Assembly: GCA_009840005.1 (NCBI GenBank)
Contig: VXOR01000097.1
Location: forward strand, 178,488-242,487
Length of the DNA: 64,000 bases
Direction: 5' to 3'
Origin: Gemmatimonadota bacterium
GTDB taxonomy: Bacteria; Latescibacterota; UBA2968; UBA8231
The notes under the pieces are model-generated. The model searched no databases, was not told the DNA's origin, and was given only the letters and a program-made list of their open reading frames with translations. This document shows, in pieces, positions 1 to 8,396 of the stretch. Position numbers and translations under genes: made by a program. Each line of letters opens with the position of its first letter. The stretch's first letter is position 1.

Positions 1-255
1 GGCGACGGGGTCAACGACCAAGTGCATATTCGCTTCGTGGTCTTCAAGGTGGAGACGGCGACGCCGCGGGTGCGGGTATTCGACTTGGCGGGTCGCGTGG
101 TGGCCGAGTTGGCCGCTATGGGTGAGTCCTACACGTGGTCTGGGCGCGATGCCCAAGGGGCGCTGGTGCCTCCGGGTCTGTACCTCTGCCACATTGATCT
201 CGGTGCCGCTTCGGGCGAGGACGTGGCTGTGCGCCCCGTCGCTGTCATTTACTAA
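1..255 (+). CDS. Secreted protein with FlgD/CHU-type Ig-like C-terminal tail (5' end missing)
   Basis: Only the last 84 codons lie in the window; the frame is open from base 1. It begins within GDGVND, continues through VRVFDLAGRVV and SGRDAQG...PPGLYLC, and ends in VAVIY before TAA. That is the layout of the C-terminal Ig-like tail (FlgD_ig / CHU_C type) found on many secreted proteins of FCB-group bacteria, where such tails act in export or anchoring. The tail is most like that of the 1090-residue protein at 50683-53955 (DGRDAQG...PPGLYLC), so this is probably a fourth member of that family. The sulfatase starts 21 bases after its stop, suggesting one transcript. What the missing N-terminal part does cannot be told. 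Confidence 0.85.
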   Translation, partial: GDGVNDQVHIRFVVFKVETATPRVRVFDLAGRVVAELAAMGESYTWSGRDAQGALVPPGLYLCHIDLGAASGEDVAVRPVAVIY

Positions 256-276
256 TCCTCTTTCGCAAGGAGTTCC

Positions 277-1680
277 ATGTCGCGTCCCAATATCCTCTTC
301 ATTATGACCGACGATCACGCGGCCCACGCCATGAGTTGCTACGGCAGTCGCATCAACACCACGCCCAACCTCGACCGCATTGCCCAAGGCGGCATGCGCT
401 TTAACAACTGCTTTTGCACCAATTCGATTTGCGGCCCCTCCCGCGCCACCATCCTCACCGGCACGTATAATCACATCAACGGCATGACCACCTTAAACTC
501 GCGCCATGACAACCGCCAGCTCAACTTTGCCAAGCTCTTGCAGGGCGTCGGTTATCAGACCGCTATGGTCGGCAAGTGGCATCTAGGCCAGGGGCCGGCC
601 CATTGGCCCACCGGATTTGACTACTACAACATCCTCCAGGGCCAAGGCCCTTACTTTGACCCGGAAATGGTGTGCAACGGCGACAAGGTTCAATACCAAG
701 GCTACACCACCGATATTATCACCGACCTGTCGCTCGACTGGCTCCGGGAACGCGACAAGGAGCGGCCCTTTTGCCTGATGTACCACCACAAGGCCCCGCA
801 CCGCCCTTGGGAGCCGGACGAAAAACACGCCCACCTGTACGAAGACGAGGATATTCCCGAGCCAAAGACTTTTGACGACGACTACCAGAATCGGGCGGCT
901 GCCGCCGGAGCCGCCAAAATGCGCGTTGACCGCGACCTCAACGCCACCGATCTCAAGCAGCCTGTACCCGCAGGCCTGACCCCGGAAGAGGAGAAAAAGT
1001 GGAAGTACCAGCGCTACATAAAGGACTATCTGCGCTGCGTTGCCTCGGTTGATGACAACGTCGGCCGCGTGCTCGACTATCTCGACGCCGAGGGCATTGC
1101 CGACGACACCATCGTCGTCTATACCTCGGATCAGGGCTTTTTCCTCGGCGACCACGGCTGGTACGACAAGCGCTTCATGTACGAGGAATCGCTGCGCATG
1201 CCCTTCCTCATCCGCTATCCCCGCGCCATTGCCGCCGGCAGCGTCAGTGCCGACATGATTCTCAACGTTGACTTTGCGCCCACGTTCCTCGACTACGCTG
1301 GCGTGGCCATTCCCGATGTCTTCCAAGGCCGCTCCATGCGCCCCGTGCTGGAGGGACGAACCCCGGACGACTGGCAGACGACGATGTACTACCGCTACTG
1401 GATGCACTTGGCACACCACCACGTGTACGCCCACTACGGAGTCCGCACCCTGCGCTACAAGCTCATCTACTACTATGCCGATGCCTTAAGCCAGCCTGGT
1501 GCCCTAGACGAGCGCAAAGAGCCGGAGTGGGAATTGTTCGATCTGGAAAAGGATCCGTGCGAATTGGTCAATGTGTACCACGACCCGGCCTATGCGGAAG
1601 TGGTGCGCCAATTGCGCGGGGAATTGCGCCGCCTACAGGAAAAAGTGGGCGACCAGCCATACGCGGAGGAAGAGCCGTAA
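277..1680 (+). CDS. Type I sulfatase (alkaline-phosphatase superfamily)
   Basis: 467-residue sulfatase that hydrolyses a sulfate ester, probably on a polysaccharide or glycan. The signature C-G-P-S-R is at residues 52-56; Cys52 would be converted to formylglycine. Other expected active-site residues are visible: Asp12-Asp13 (metal), Arg56, Lys100 and His102 (GKWH), His170/171, Asp285-Gln286 (TSDQG) and Lys298. AAGGAG five bases before ATG fixes the start. There is no signal peptide, so the enzyme looks cytoplasmic, or is exported by a route not visible here. The substrate cannot be read from sequence. It follows a secreted-protein gene by 21 bases and converges with the SDR gene. A maturase is needed; the FGE-like protein at 61942-62718 lacks the usual cysteine pair and is a poor candidate. 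Confidence 0.95.
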   Translation: MSRPNILFIMTDDHAAHAMSCYGSRINTTPNLDRIAQGGMRFNNCFCTNSICGPSRATILTGTYNHINGMTTLNSRHDNRQLNFAKLLQGVGYQTAMVGKWHLGQGPAHWPTGFDYYNILQGQGPYFDPEMVCNGDKVQYQGYTTDIITDLSLDWLRERDKERPFCLMYHHKAPHRPWEPDEKHAHLYEDEDIPEPKTFDDDYQNRAAAAGAAKMRVDRDLNATDLKQPVPAGLTPEEEKKWKYQRYIKDYLRCVASVDDNVGRVLDYLDAEGIADDTIVVYTSDQGFFLGDHGWYDKRFMYEESLRMPFLIRYPRAIAAGSVSADMILNVDFAPTFLDYAGVAIPDVFQGRSMRPVLEGRTPDDWQTTMYYRYWMHLAHHHVYAHYGVRTLRYKLIYYYADALSQPGALDERKEPEWELFDLEKDPCELVNVYHDPAYAEVVRQLRGELRRLQEKVGDQPYAEEEP

Positions 1681-1703
1681 AGGGCTCTCAATACCAAGCG
1701 CGT

Positions 1704-1728
1704 GAGAATTTCAAAGATGAAAATTCTC
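1704..1728. terminator. Hairpin between convergent genes
   Basis: GAGAATTT (1704-1711) and AAATTCTC (1721-1728) form a perfect 8-bp stem around a 9-base loop, between the stops of the sulfatase and the convergent SDR gene. The stem is A+T-rich and has no clean T-run on either side, so it may be a weak bidirectional terminator or a 3'-end stabilising hairpin. Confidence 0.4.
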
Positions 1729-1731
1729 CGA

Positions 1732-2742
1732 TTAAAAACGAATTCTCTGCTCTGTGAACCAATTGAGGGCATCGCGGATCGATTCTTTAAGTGGCCGAGA
1801 CTTGTATCCCAATTGACTTATCGCTAGGGATTCATCAATGGATGCCGGGCAGTCGCGCAAGAGTTTGAGCGAATTGCGGGAGTAAAGAGACGATAGGTTG
1901 CGCTTTGCAGCACGTGATTTAATTAAGGGCAACACTGTCTGGGCTAGAGAATAGGGCACGACAGGACGCTTTACATTACGCCCCAGAACTTGGGAACACA
2001 GACTCACCAATTGGCTGGCCTTTGTATATTGCCCCGCAGTAAAATAAACCTCGCCCCCGTATCCGTTCGCCTCTACCGCATTGGCTATGGCATTCGCCAC
2101 GTCTCGCACGTCGCCCCACCAAAATCCCCCGTCGATGAGACACGGGAGTTGCTTGCGTGCCATGGCGAGCAACACGCTACCGACGCGGGTCGGCTCGCTG
2201 TCGCCGGGACCTATGAGGCCCGAAGGACAGACGATAGATGCATTGAGCAAACCGCCTCTCGCCGCGTCGAGCACGCTCATATGCGCTTCGGCTTTGGTGG
2301 CTACGTAGGGAATTTTGGAATTTTGACCCAGTTTTGAACTGACACTCAGCGTCGTTCCGCGCAACGGGCTGAATGCGTGTATGGAACTGATGTGTACCAG
2401 TCGGCGGACGCCGTTACAGATACATGCTTGAATCACATTGCGAGTACCCGTCAAGTTGACTTCGTCAGCCAACCCTTTGGGATCAGCGTCAACGGTCATA
2501 ATATCAGTGCTGTGGACGACGGCGTGAGCATGTTGGAATGCTTGGTTTAACGACTCGGGGTTGCGGACATCGGCCGGCTGTAATTCGACCTGTTCGCTCA
2601 GATCAGCGGGAAGTTTGCCATTGCTACCTTCGTGCGTAACAGCGCGCACCGCATATCCGCAGTGCAATAAGGCGCGGCATATATGGCTGCCGAGAAAATC
2701 CGCAGCACCGGTTACTGCCACTGTGTCACCTGTGTTTCCCAT
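1732..2742 (-). CDS. NAD(P)-dependent epimerase/dehydratase (extended SDR)
   Basis: 336-residue extended short-chain dehydrogenase/reductase. The N-terminal Rossmann motif is TGAADFLGSH (a G-x5-G variant of G-x2-G-x2-G) at about residues 11-20. The catalytic Tyr-x3-Lys pair is YVATK at about 145-149. Family members act on nucleotide-sugars, sterols or small sugar aldehydes; the middle (PSGLIGPGD) resembles 3-beta-HSD/NAD-epimerase proteins but does not settle the substrate. It lies 29 bases downstream of the GH4 gene on the same strand and is probably co-transcribed with it, which favours a sugar-derived substrate. The central Gly spacing (G-A-A-D-F-L-G) differs slightly from the usual G-x-x-G-x-x-G. 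I see no truncation. Confidence 0.88.
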   Translation of the reverse strand: MGNTGDTVAVTGAADFLGSHICRALLHCGYAVRAVTHEGSNGKLPADLSEQVELQPADVRNPESLNQAFQHAHAVVHSTDIMTVDADPKGLADEVNLTGTRNVIQACICNGVRRLVHISSIHAFSPLRGTTLSVSSKLGQNSKIPYVATKAEAHMSVLDAARGGLLNASIVCPSGLIGPGDSEPTRVGSVLLAMARKQLPCLIDGGFWWGDVRDVANAIANAVEANGYGGEVYFTAGQYTKASQLVSLCSQVLGRNVKRPVVPYSLAQTVLPLIKSRAAKRNLSSLYSRNSLKLLRDCPASIDESLAISQLGYKSRPLKESIRDALNWFTEQRIRF

Positions 2743-2771
2743 CGCTATTTAGCCTTTGTGGATGTTTTCTC

Positions 2772-4145
2772 CTACGACCAATTCTTTGGCCAAGAAAAAT
2801 GCGCGTTGATATCTTCCACGTGCTTCATCGGTTCGTTGGGTTCAATGTTAAACAGCGCGTCCAGCGTTTCCAAGCCGTGCTCGTACGATTTGGTCTCTTT
2901 GCTGCCGAGCACGCCAAACAGCATCATTGATTTATCTCCCGACAAGACTGCTTCGAGGGTGCGCTCCATGTTGAGCCAGTCGGAATAGATGCACTCCAGC
3001 ATAATTTTCTTGGGCAATGGCGACACGCGCAAAGGCTGAATGCCCTTCTTATTGACAATCGCCGGGACTTCCACCGCCACGTCGTCGGGAATGCCCGGCA
3101 GCGCACCGCAATTGGGTACATTGACCTGAAACTGACCTTCCACGTTGTTGACCAATCCATTCATAATGGGAATGTGCTGCTCGTGTGTCATCTGAGCGCC
3201 AAACAGATCAATCGGTCGGATTTTCTCATCGTAGGCTGCTGCTTTCATCTGCTCGTATTTTTTTGCTTTGCCAGCTAAAACCGCATCGCGGCCGGCTGGC
3301 GTATCTTTGCCGTCATTGGGATCGTACCAGTATTGCCGCGTTGCCAAATCCGTGTGATACCACCAGCCGCCCCGCCGAGGCGTATCGCCGATAGGCATCA
3401 GGCCATACAGCTTGTATTGGTGAATTGCCGCGCGCGACATTTGCGTGGGGATCGCCTTGCCCGCTCGGGTCATCTGCTCCCAGTATGCCTCGCTCTCCTC
3501 GGCAATCCACTGATCGAGCTTTGGATACATGTCTTCGTTTTCATAGATGAAATCCGTCAGCCAGATATTGTGGTTTAGCCCCGGTGCTTGCCACGTCACC
3601 TGATCGGGGTCTAGGCCCAATGTGCGCGCTACGCCCGCGTAGCCGTAATGCCCGTGACACAAGCCGCACACCTTAATCCCCGTCTCTCGCGTCATCAATG
3701 TAGTTCCGTCAAAGACTGGATTACCGGCCAACAAAATCCACGCATCAGGGCACAGCTTCTCCATGTCTTTTGCAACATTTAACATTAGTCGCAAATTGTG
3801 ATATTCGGGCATCCCAGTTTTGTCGTAAAAATAGCCCAACTCAGCCGTCATATTGCGTCGGCGCTGCATGAAGTATTCGTTGTGCGTTATTGTTGCTGTA
3901 TTGATTACAAAGCCGGCGTCTTTTAGTGCGGCTTCCTGATTTGTGGTTTTCTCAAACGTCATATCTGCGCCCAAGTCCTCGGCATAGCGCCGCCCGAGTG
4001 CATAAATGACGTCGAGCACTTCCTCGTTGATGTCCATGAAACAGACGTGGCTGCCGTTCAGTTTCTTGGTCAGACACAAATCCTTCACCAAGCCGAGCGA
4101 AAATACCACGCTACCAGCACCAAAAATCGTCACCTTATTGGCCAT
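2772..4145 (-). CDS. Glycoside hydrolase family 4 (NAD+/Mn2+-dependent)
   Basis: 457-residue GH4 enzyme; this family cleaves alpha- or beta-glycosides by an oxidation-elimination-addition mechanism using NAD+ and a divalent metal. The N-terminal NAD site is GAGSVV (residues 9-14), with Asp39 (FMDIN) at the end of strand two. The metal site is Cys163-His164 (GLCHG) plus Asn191-His192 (GLNHN). GNPVFDGTT at 141-149 is also typical. GGAGG five bases before the ATG at 4145 selects this start over an ATG eight codons upstream. Family activities include alpha-galactosidase, alpha-glucosidase, alpha-glucuronidase and phospho-glycosidases; substrate not assigned. It is the first intact gene after the decayed PhyH copy and leads into the SDR gene. 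Confidence 0.93.
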   Translation of the reverse strand: MANKVTIFGAGSVVFSLGLVKDLCLTKKLNGSHVCFMDINEEVLDVIYALGRRYAEDLGADMTFEKTTNQEAALKDAGFVINTATITHNEYFMQRRRNMTAELGYFYDKTGMPEYHNLRLMLNVAKDMEKLCPDAWILLAGNPVFDGTTLMTRETGIKVCGLCHGHYGYAGVARTLGLDPDQVTWQAPGLNHNIWLTDFIYENEDMYPKLDQWIAEESEAYWEQMTRAGKAIPTQMSRAAIHQYKLYGLMPIGDTPRRGGWWYHTDLATRQYWYDPNDGKDTPAGRDAVLAGKAKKYEQMKAAAYDEKIRPIDLFGAQMTHEQHIPIMNGLVNNVEGQFQVNVPNCGALPGIPDDVAVEVPAIVNKKGIQPLRVSPLPKKIMLECIYSDWLNMERTLEAVLSGDKSMMLFGVLGSKETKSYEHGLETLDALFNIEPNEPMKHVEDINAHFSWPKNWS

Positions 4146-4177
4146 GTTGTCCTCCGCGAAAGGTCTCAATGTAAATG

Positions 4178-4707
4178 CTAGTTCAGGCGCTTTTTCCAGC
4201 GATCGCCGTCAAATTGTGGGTGATACACTTCACTAAAAAACCGACGGTGTTCTGGCGAGAGTGAATCTTTTCCACGCCATTTAATTCCCAAACCACGCGC
4301 GTCATCCCCGAGTAAATCCGCCCATCGTGATACTGATAGCTGTAGTTGGGGTTCACGGATTTGCCGCCGGCATGCGGCGTCCATCCTCTGTGGTTATCTC
4401 CCTTGAAGCGATAACTCAAAAACGCGCCTTCCAAGCGGATCTTCTCAATCCCGTCGTCAATAATTGTGTGCAGCACCCGCATAACGGCTGGATGGTCGAT
4501 TAATACCGACGCTGGGCCGCCGGGCAAACAACGCGCATCGGTTGGCAGAGACGCTTTATCGGTGCACAATTTTTCACACTACGCTTTAATCGGCGCAAGC
4601 TCGTCCTCACTCAAAACAGCCGGAAATAGGATGTACCCTTTCAGGTCGAATAGCACGGTTTCTCTCTCCGTCAAAGTCGGAGTCCATTCTTGTACTGAAG
4701 TGCTCAT
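4178..4707 (-). pseudogene. Broken phytanoyl-CoA dioxygenase (PhyH) gene
   Basis: Translating from the ATG at 4707, which has AGGAGG (reverse of 4713-4718) six to seven bases upstream, gives a PhyH-like N-terminus (FDLKGYILFPAVLSEDEL). An in-frame TAG follows at codon 43 (4579-4581). The same frame then continues with clear PhyH sequence: GGPASVLIDHPAV, LEGAFLSYR, NPNYSYQYHDGR, IYSGMTRVVWELN. After that the PhyH match ends; the frame runs on as non-matching sequence to 4183, while the neighbouring frame (SPEHRRFFSEVYHPQFDGDR, ending at 4178) may be the displaced original C-terminus. The distal iron-binding His region is absent. Intact relatives are about 270-300 residues. A TAG suppressor is unlikely, since other genes here use ordinary stops. 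Confidence 0.85.
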
Positions 4708-4799
4708 CAAAACCTCCTAACGCGATTTTTCACAAGTGATCTACTGTAATATAACTGCATTGTATAGACGTGAGTTAGATTTATTTTTAATTCTCCTCG

Positions 4800-5261
4800 T
4801 CACAACTCCCCGAATAGCTCCCGCAGGTTGATGATCTCGCCGCTTTTGGCCGACTCGTATCCCGCTTGCACGATGGCCAAGATCCTCCGTTCGCTGCGCC
4901 CCGACGTCGGTCCTTCAATCGTAGTCTGCGAAATCCTCGATCTCCTGTGCAAAGGCCGAGAGATTGCTGCTCGGATAGGTAAGCTCCTCCCGCTGATCGC
5001 CGTTGTCCTCGCTCCATGCTATACACGACTCCTGCGTCGCTTGGAGTAGCCCGTTATCCCCGAAGATCGCATAGCCGCTTCGTCGAGATCGGTGTACGTC
5101 TTGTCGATTCCGAACTCCTCTGCTTTGGCCTGCAAATGGTCTGGATCCCGATCCGCCAAACAGGTCACCACAACCTTGCGACCTAGCTCGCGTGCGCCCT
5201 CTACGTGATGGCTCCCCGCCCACCCAACGCCCACGACGGCCATGCGCATCATATCGCTCAT
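4800..5261 (-). pseudogene. Broken Gfo/Idh/MocA-type oxidoreductase gene
   Basis: The N-terminal Rossmann segment starts at 5261 (MAVVGVGWAGSHH, then ADRDPDHLQAKAEEFGIDKTY, TDLDEA). About 62 residues in, a second frame takes over with sequence normally found about 240 residues into the family (YAIFGDNGLLQATQE, ELTYPSS...FAQEIEDFADYD, stop at 4915). A third frame then supplies the usual C-terminus (IEGPTSGRSERR, LAIVQAGYESAKSGEIINL, RELFGEL, TGA at 4800-4802). Roughly 170-180 codons of the sugar-binding half are missing and there are two frame changes. Intact family members are about 340-380 residues. Its ATG overlaps the stop of the preceding gene as ATGA, the relic of a coupled operon. Not functional. 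Confidence 0.88.
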
Positions 5262-5611
5262 CCCTGCGAACTCCTGTGCGATGTGTTATCTCTCCGTTCC
5301 ATTTCTTCTTCCACGATCTTGGCGACCGTATTCAGGTGCCGTTGCGGCACTCCGTTGCGGTTTTTGGGCAGTCGGTCGCCGATGAACTCGTCGAATTCGA
5401 TTTGTGCCGCCACATCCTCTGCGGGAATGCCCGCGCCGATTGCGGCCTGGCGGATGAAGGAGGCCATGGCGGCTCCTTCGTCTTCGTAGTTGCTCCCGTC
5501 AATTGCCAGCGCCGCTCGCTTGCCGATCACAATGCCGTTCTTGCCATCGACGAAGCGGCTGTCAACGCTGAAAATGCCTGGGACGAGTTCGTGGATATTC
5601 TCTAAAGCCAT
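5258..5611 (-). pseudogene. Internally deleted metallo-beta-lactamase-fold protein
   Basis: 117 codons stay open, but the protein is only the two ends of an MBL-fold hydrolase. The N-terminal strand pair (ENIHELVPGIFSVDSRF, NGIVIGKRAALAIDG) is joined near residue 53 to a typical family C-terminus (AAIGAGIPAEDV...FDEF, RHLNTVAKIVEEEM). The central HxHxDH metal motif and the later metal ligands are gone, so catalysis is not expected. Intact family members are about 250-300 residues. The start overlaps the end of the Ldh2 gene by 10 bases and the stop overlaps the Gfo/Idh start (ATGA), so all three were one operon. The short product might still be made, but I infer a relic. Confidence 0.72.
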
Positions 5612-6672
5612 GTATATTCGGTCTCGTCGATACTGAGTTGCTCCGCGGTCTTGCGCAGGTCTGCCAGCGTTACGCGATTGAGCGGGATTCCCTGCACACT
5701 ATACTCGGCGCGGCGAATCGCTTCTAGTTCGCCTGGGGCGTACACTTGGTCGAAACCGGGAGCGAGTTGGCAGTCGTGAATCTGCTGGATGGCGGCATCT
5801 ACTCTTGACTTAAAGCGTTTGATATTTTCGAAGGAGGCGATGTGAACGGCGGCGACGAAATGGCCGTCTGCGCCGGGAATCGGCCCGTCTTCAATGCTTC
5901 CCAGCTCGGTTCCATAGCTAGCGCCGGAAAGCATGGACGAAAGGATGCCCATGATCATTGCCAGCCCAGCTCCTTTGAACCCGCCGATGGGGGCTAGCAG
6001 GCCGTCGATTGCCACCTTGGGGTCGGTCGTCGGTTGGCCTTCCCGGTCTAGTGCCCATCCCTCGGGCAGGTGCATTCCCTTCTGTTCGTAGATGCGAATT
6101 TTGCCGTGGGAAGATCCGCTGAACGCGGCGTCGTACACAATGGGAGACATTTCCCCTGCTGGTATGGAGATCGCAATCGGATTAATGCCCAAAAGCCGCT
6201 CGGCACCTCCCCAAGGTGCCATCGTCGGGAGCGCGTTGGTGGTCGCGATGCCGATCATGTCGTGCGGCAGCGCCATGCGGGCGAAATACGCCATGGCACC
6301 ACAGTGATTGCTGCCGCGAATGGCTCCGGCGGCGATTCCGGTCTGCGCTGCTTTGTCGATCACCTTCCGCATGGCCAAGGCCGCGCCGAGCTGTCCCATT
6401 GAATTGCGTCCATCTACGATGACGAACGAGGGGCCTTCGCGGACGACTTCGGGCTTGGCGGTCAGGTTCACGCCTTTAACTGTCAGCTTCTCCACGTATT
6501 CGAGTACCCGCAAGACGCCGTGCGAGTGGGTTCCGCACAGGTCTGCGTCCACGAGCGAATCAGCCAACAGGGCGGCGTCCGCTTGGGACATGCCGCATCG
6601 TTTGAAAACGGCGACGACAAGTTTCAATAGCTCTTCTGCATCAACGCGGGTTTCGTCGTTGAATTCGCTCAT
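5602..6672 (-). CDS. Ldh2-family malate/L-lactate/ureidoglycolate-type dehydrogenase
   Basis: 356-residue NAD(P)-dependent 2-hydroxyacid dehydrogenase of the Ldh2/MDG superfamily, unrelated in fold to ordinary LDH/MDH. GTHSHGVLR carries the conserved His pair (His49, His51). Further family blocks are SNHCGAMAYFARMA, LGINPIAISIP, and GGFKGAGLAMIMGILSSMLSGA near residues 225-250. Known members act on malate, L-lactate, ureidoglycolate, sulfolactate, 2,3-diketogulonate or delta-1-piperideine-2-carboxylate; the sugar-acid neighbours here favour a sugar-acid-derived hydroxyacid, but this is inference. The ATG at 6672 is chosen because it lies one base after the preceding gene's stop; an upstream ATG would overlap that gene. 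Length is normal. Confidence 0.92.
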   Translation of the reverse strand: MSEFNDETRVDAEELLKLVVAVFKRCGMSQADAALLADSLVDADLCGTHSHGVLRVLEYVEKLTVKGVNLTAKPEVVREGPSFVIVDGRNSMGQLGAALAMRKVIDKAAQTGIAAGAIRGSNHCGAMAYFARMALPHDMIGIATTNALPTMAPWGGAERLLGINPIAISIPAGEMSPIVYDAAFSGSSHGKIRIYEQKGMHLPEGWALDREGQPTTDPKVAIDGLLAPIGGFKGAGLAMIMGILSSMLSGASYGTELGSIEDGPIPGADGHFVAAVHIASFENIKRFKSRVDAAIQQIHDCQLAPGFDQVYAPGELEAIRRAEYSVQGIPLNRVTLADLRKTAEQLSIDETEYTWL

Positions 6673-6673
6673 T

Positions 6674-7507
6674 CTATTCGTCCTGTGCTGCCTGCGTAAT
6701 CGCCGCGATTTTGTCGGCAAAGCGCACTTGGCTGTCGTCTTGGGGTGCGTAGCCGATTACGCGCCGGGCATTGGCCAAGCTCCAGAAGTTGTGCGCGTTG
6801 CCGCTGATGCCGTAGAAAATCTGGAAGGGTATGCCGTTGGCGTCGCGGATGTCCTCGATCTCAATGCTCTTGATTACCAGTTGCACTTGGTCGCGCACGC
6901 TCAGATAGGCTCCCAAGCCACGGTGCATTTGCTGTAGATCGTTGCCGCAACTGTCGATGTCGGTCTCGCGGGGGCCGCCGATGCGCAATTGCACATTTTC
7001 CAGCACTGGCCCCTCCTTACCGCAGGCGAACATGAAGCCCAGCAGTTCATACGATGCCTTGGCCCAGCCGTAGAAATTGTCCGACAGCGGCAGCATATCG
7101 GGCGTGACGAAGTCGAGGTGTCCCGACCAGATCAAATTTTCGTAGTAGTCGGCTGCGTGGTTGGAGCTGACGATCACGGCGCGTCGCACGCCCTCGTCTT
7201 GGCAGACTCGGTACACATTGTGGGACATGGTGATATTGTCGGCCTCGTTCCAGAAGCGCTGTTCGCCTTGCCCGGTTCGGACAAAGCCGCAGTGGACTAC
7301 CGCGTCGGCACCTCGGAAGTGGTCTCGATAGGCATCGCGGTCTTTCTCCACCAGATCGGCGATGTGGATTCCTGCGACTTCTTCACCTTGGCGATTGGTT
7401 GTTTTCACATCCAGTAGAACGGTTTCGTAGCGTTCTTGTAGGGCGGGCAACATGCGGCCGGCGACGTATCCGGCGGCACCGGTGAGGACGATCTTGCGTT
7501 TGGGCAT
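6674..7507 (-). CDS. Uronate-dehydrogenase-like NAD-dependent SDR
   Basis: 277-residue extended SDR. The N-terminal TGAAGYVAGRML is the NAD-binding G-x2-G-x3-G loop (residues 9-20), followed by VLLDVK with an acidic residue that favours NAD. The catalytic pair is YGWAK, with SSNHAADYY upstream supplying the usual Ser. Size and the SSNHAA motif match uronate dehydrogenase relatives that oxidise galacturonate or glucuronate to aldarolactones, although not every specificity residue can be judged. The next gene starts one base beyond its stop. With an enolase-superfamily gene two genes upstream, this fits an oxidative uronate or sugar-acid route (uronate to aldarate to dehydrated product); inference only. 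Confidence 0.88.
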   Translation of the reverse strand: MPKRKIVLTGAAGYVAGRMLPALQERYETVLLDVKTTNRQGEEVAGIHIADLVEKDRDAYRDHFRGADAVVHCGFVRTGQGEQRFWNEADNITMSHNVYRVCQDEGVRRAVIVSSNHAADYYENLIWSGHLDFVTPDMLPLSDNFYGWAKASYELLGFMFACGKEGPVLENVQLRIGGPRETDIDSCGNDLQQMHRGLGAYLSVRDQVQLVIKSIEIEDIRDANGIPFQIFYGISGNAHNFWSLANARRVIGYAPQDDSQVRFADKIAAITQAAQDE

Positions 7508-7586
7508 GGGGACTTCCTAGGCTGTGGGTTTTGTTGAAGATTTTGGTTGATCGATGAGCGCGATTACTTCGTCAAATAGGGCGCGG

Positions 7587-8396
7587 CTATATGTCCAATA
7601 CGGGGCGCTCCAACCGTGCGTGATAGGGTGGTTCGAGGACTTTGCGCTGCTCGTCGGTCATTAGGGCGAGCATGTCTTCGGACCAGTTGTGGGGCACGTA
7701 GGCGAGGTTACCCGGTGAGAAGCGGAAGAGGGCAGTGCGGCGGTCGTGGTCGGCGGTCCAAGGCAGGGTGCCGTGGGTGGTGGCCTCGGTGAATATGACG
7801 CAGTCGCCGGCGTTGCAGGTAATCGGCTTGATGAATTCGCGATACGCCTCGTTGCGCCGAAGCGCCATCGGGCAGGGATAGTTGCCCTTGTGGCTGCCGG
7901 GGATCAAGCACAAGCCTCCGTCGCCTTCGCGGACATCCGTGAGTTGATAGGCGGCCACGGTCAGGCCGTTGTGCATTTTGCCGTCTTTGAAGATGTAGTA
8001 CTGGTGGCGGTCAAAGCTAGGGCCAGACGATCCGTGCAGGAGGTGGCCCTCGGCTCCTTTGCGCATGGTGATGATGCCGAGATTGTGGTCGAGGCGGAAG
8101 CCTGTGCCCAGAATTTCGTGCAGATAGGGCACGATCTTGGGGTTGACCAGCATGTCGCGAAAAGGGCGGCCATGTGGGTCGGGCCATGAGAGCGCGCCGC
8201 CGAGGTCGCCGCGGCCGGTGACGCCTTCGAGTGCCTTGGAGCCAGCCGATAGCGACAGCTCACCGGTGCGCTCGTGGATCTGATCGGCATGGCGGTCAAT
8301 GGCCTCGTTGGCCAGCGCGATGTCCTCGGCGGACAAGACGTTGCGCACGACGATGTAGCCGCTGAGATCAAAAAAATACTTTTCGTCTTCGTTCAT
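7587..8396 (-). CDS. Phytanoyl-CoA dioxygenase (PhyH) family protein
   Basis: 269-residue member of the Fe(II)/2-oxoglutarate dioxygenase superfamily, PhyH type. Visible blocks are FFDLSGYIVVRNVLS (8-22), LHGSS (120-124), RMHNG-like KMHNG (140-144), DGGLCLIPGSHKGNY (159-173) and the distal metal His in TTHGTLPW (His208), followed by the 2-oxoglutarate-binding Arg pair at 219-220 (DHDRRTALFRFSP). A canonical H-x-D is not obvious; His121 is the likely first ligand, as in a subgroup seen in environmental genomes. Substrate unknown; this expanded family is not confined to phytanoyl-CoA. It is one base away from the enolase-superfamily gene upstream, so the two are coupled. Confidence 0.9.
   Translation of the reverse strand: MNEDEKYFFDLSGYIVVRNVLSAEDIALANEAIDRHADQIHERTGELSLSAGSKALEGVTGRGDLGGALSWPDPHGRPFRDMLVNPKIVPYLHEILGTGFRLDHNLGIITMRKGAEGHLLHGSSGPSFDRHQYYIFKDGKMHNGLTVAAYQLTDVREGDGGLCLIPGSHKGNYPCPMALRRNEAYREFIKPITCNAGDCVIFTEATTHGTLPWTADHDRRTALFRFSPGNLAYVPHNWSEDMLALMTDEQRKVLEPPYHARLERPVLDI

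Noticed and set aside
583..1434. Long open frame antisense to the sulfatase
   Set aside because: It is the mirror of a well-conserved coding frame in GC-rich DNA; the product is low-complexity Val/Gly/His-rich with no domain and no ribosome site.
4579..4581. TAG recoding (suppression) in the PhyH gene
   Set aside because: The same gene also has a frame change and loss of its iron site, so simple decay explains it.
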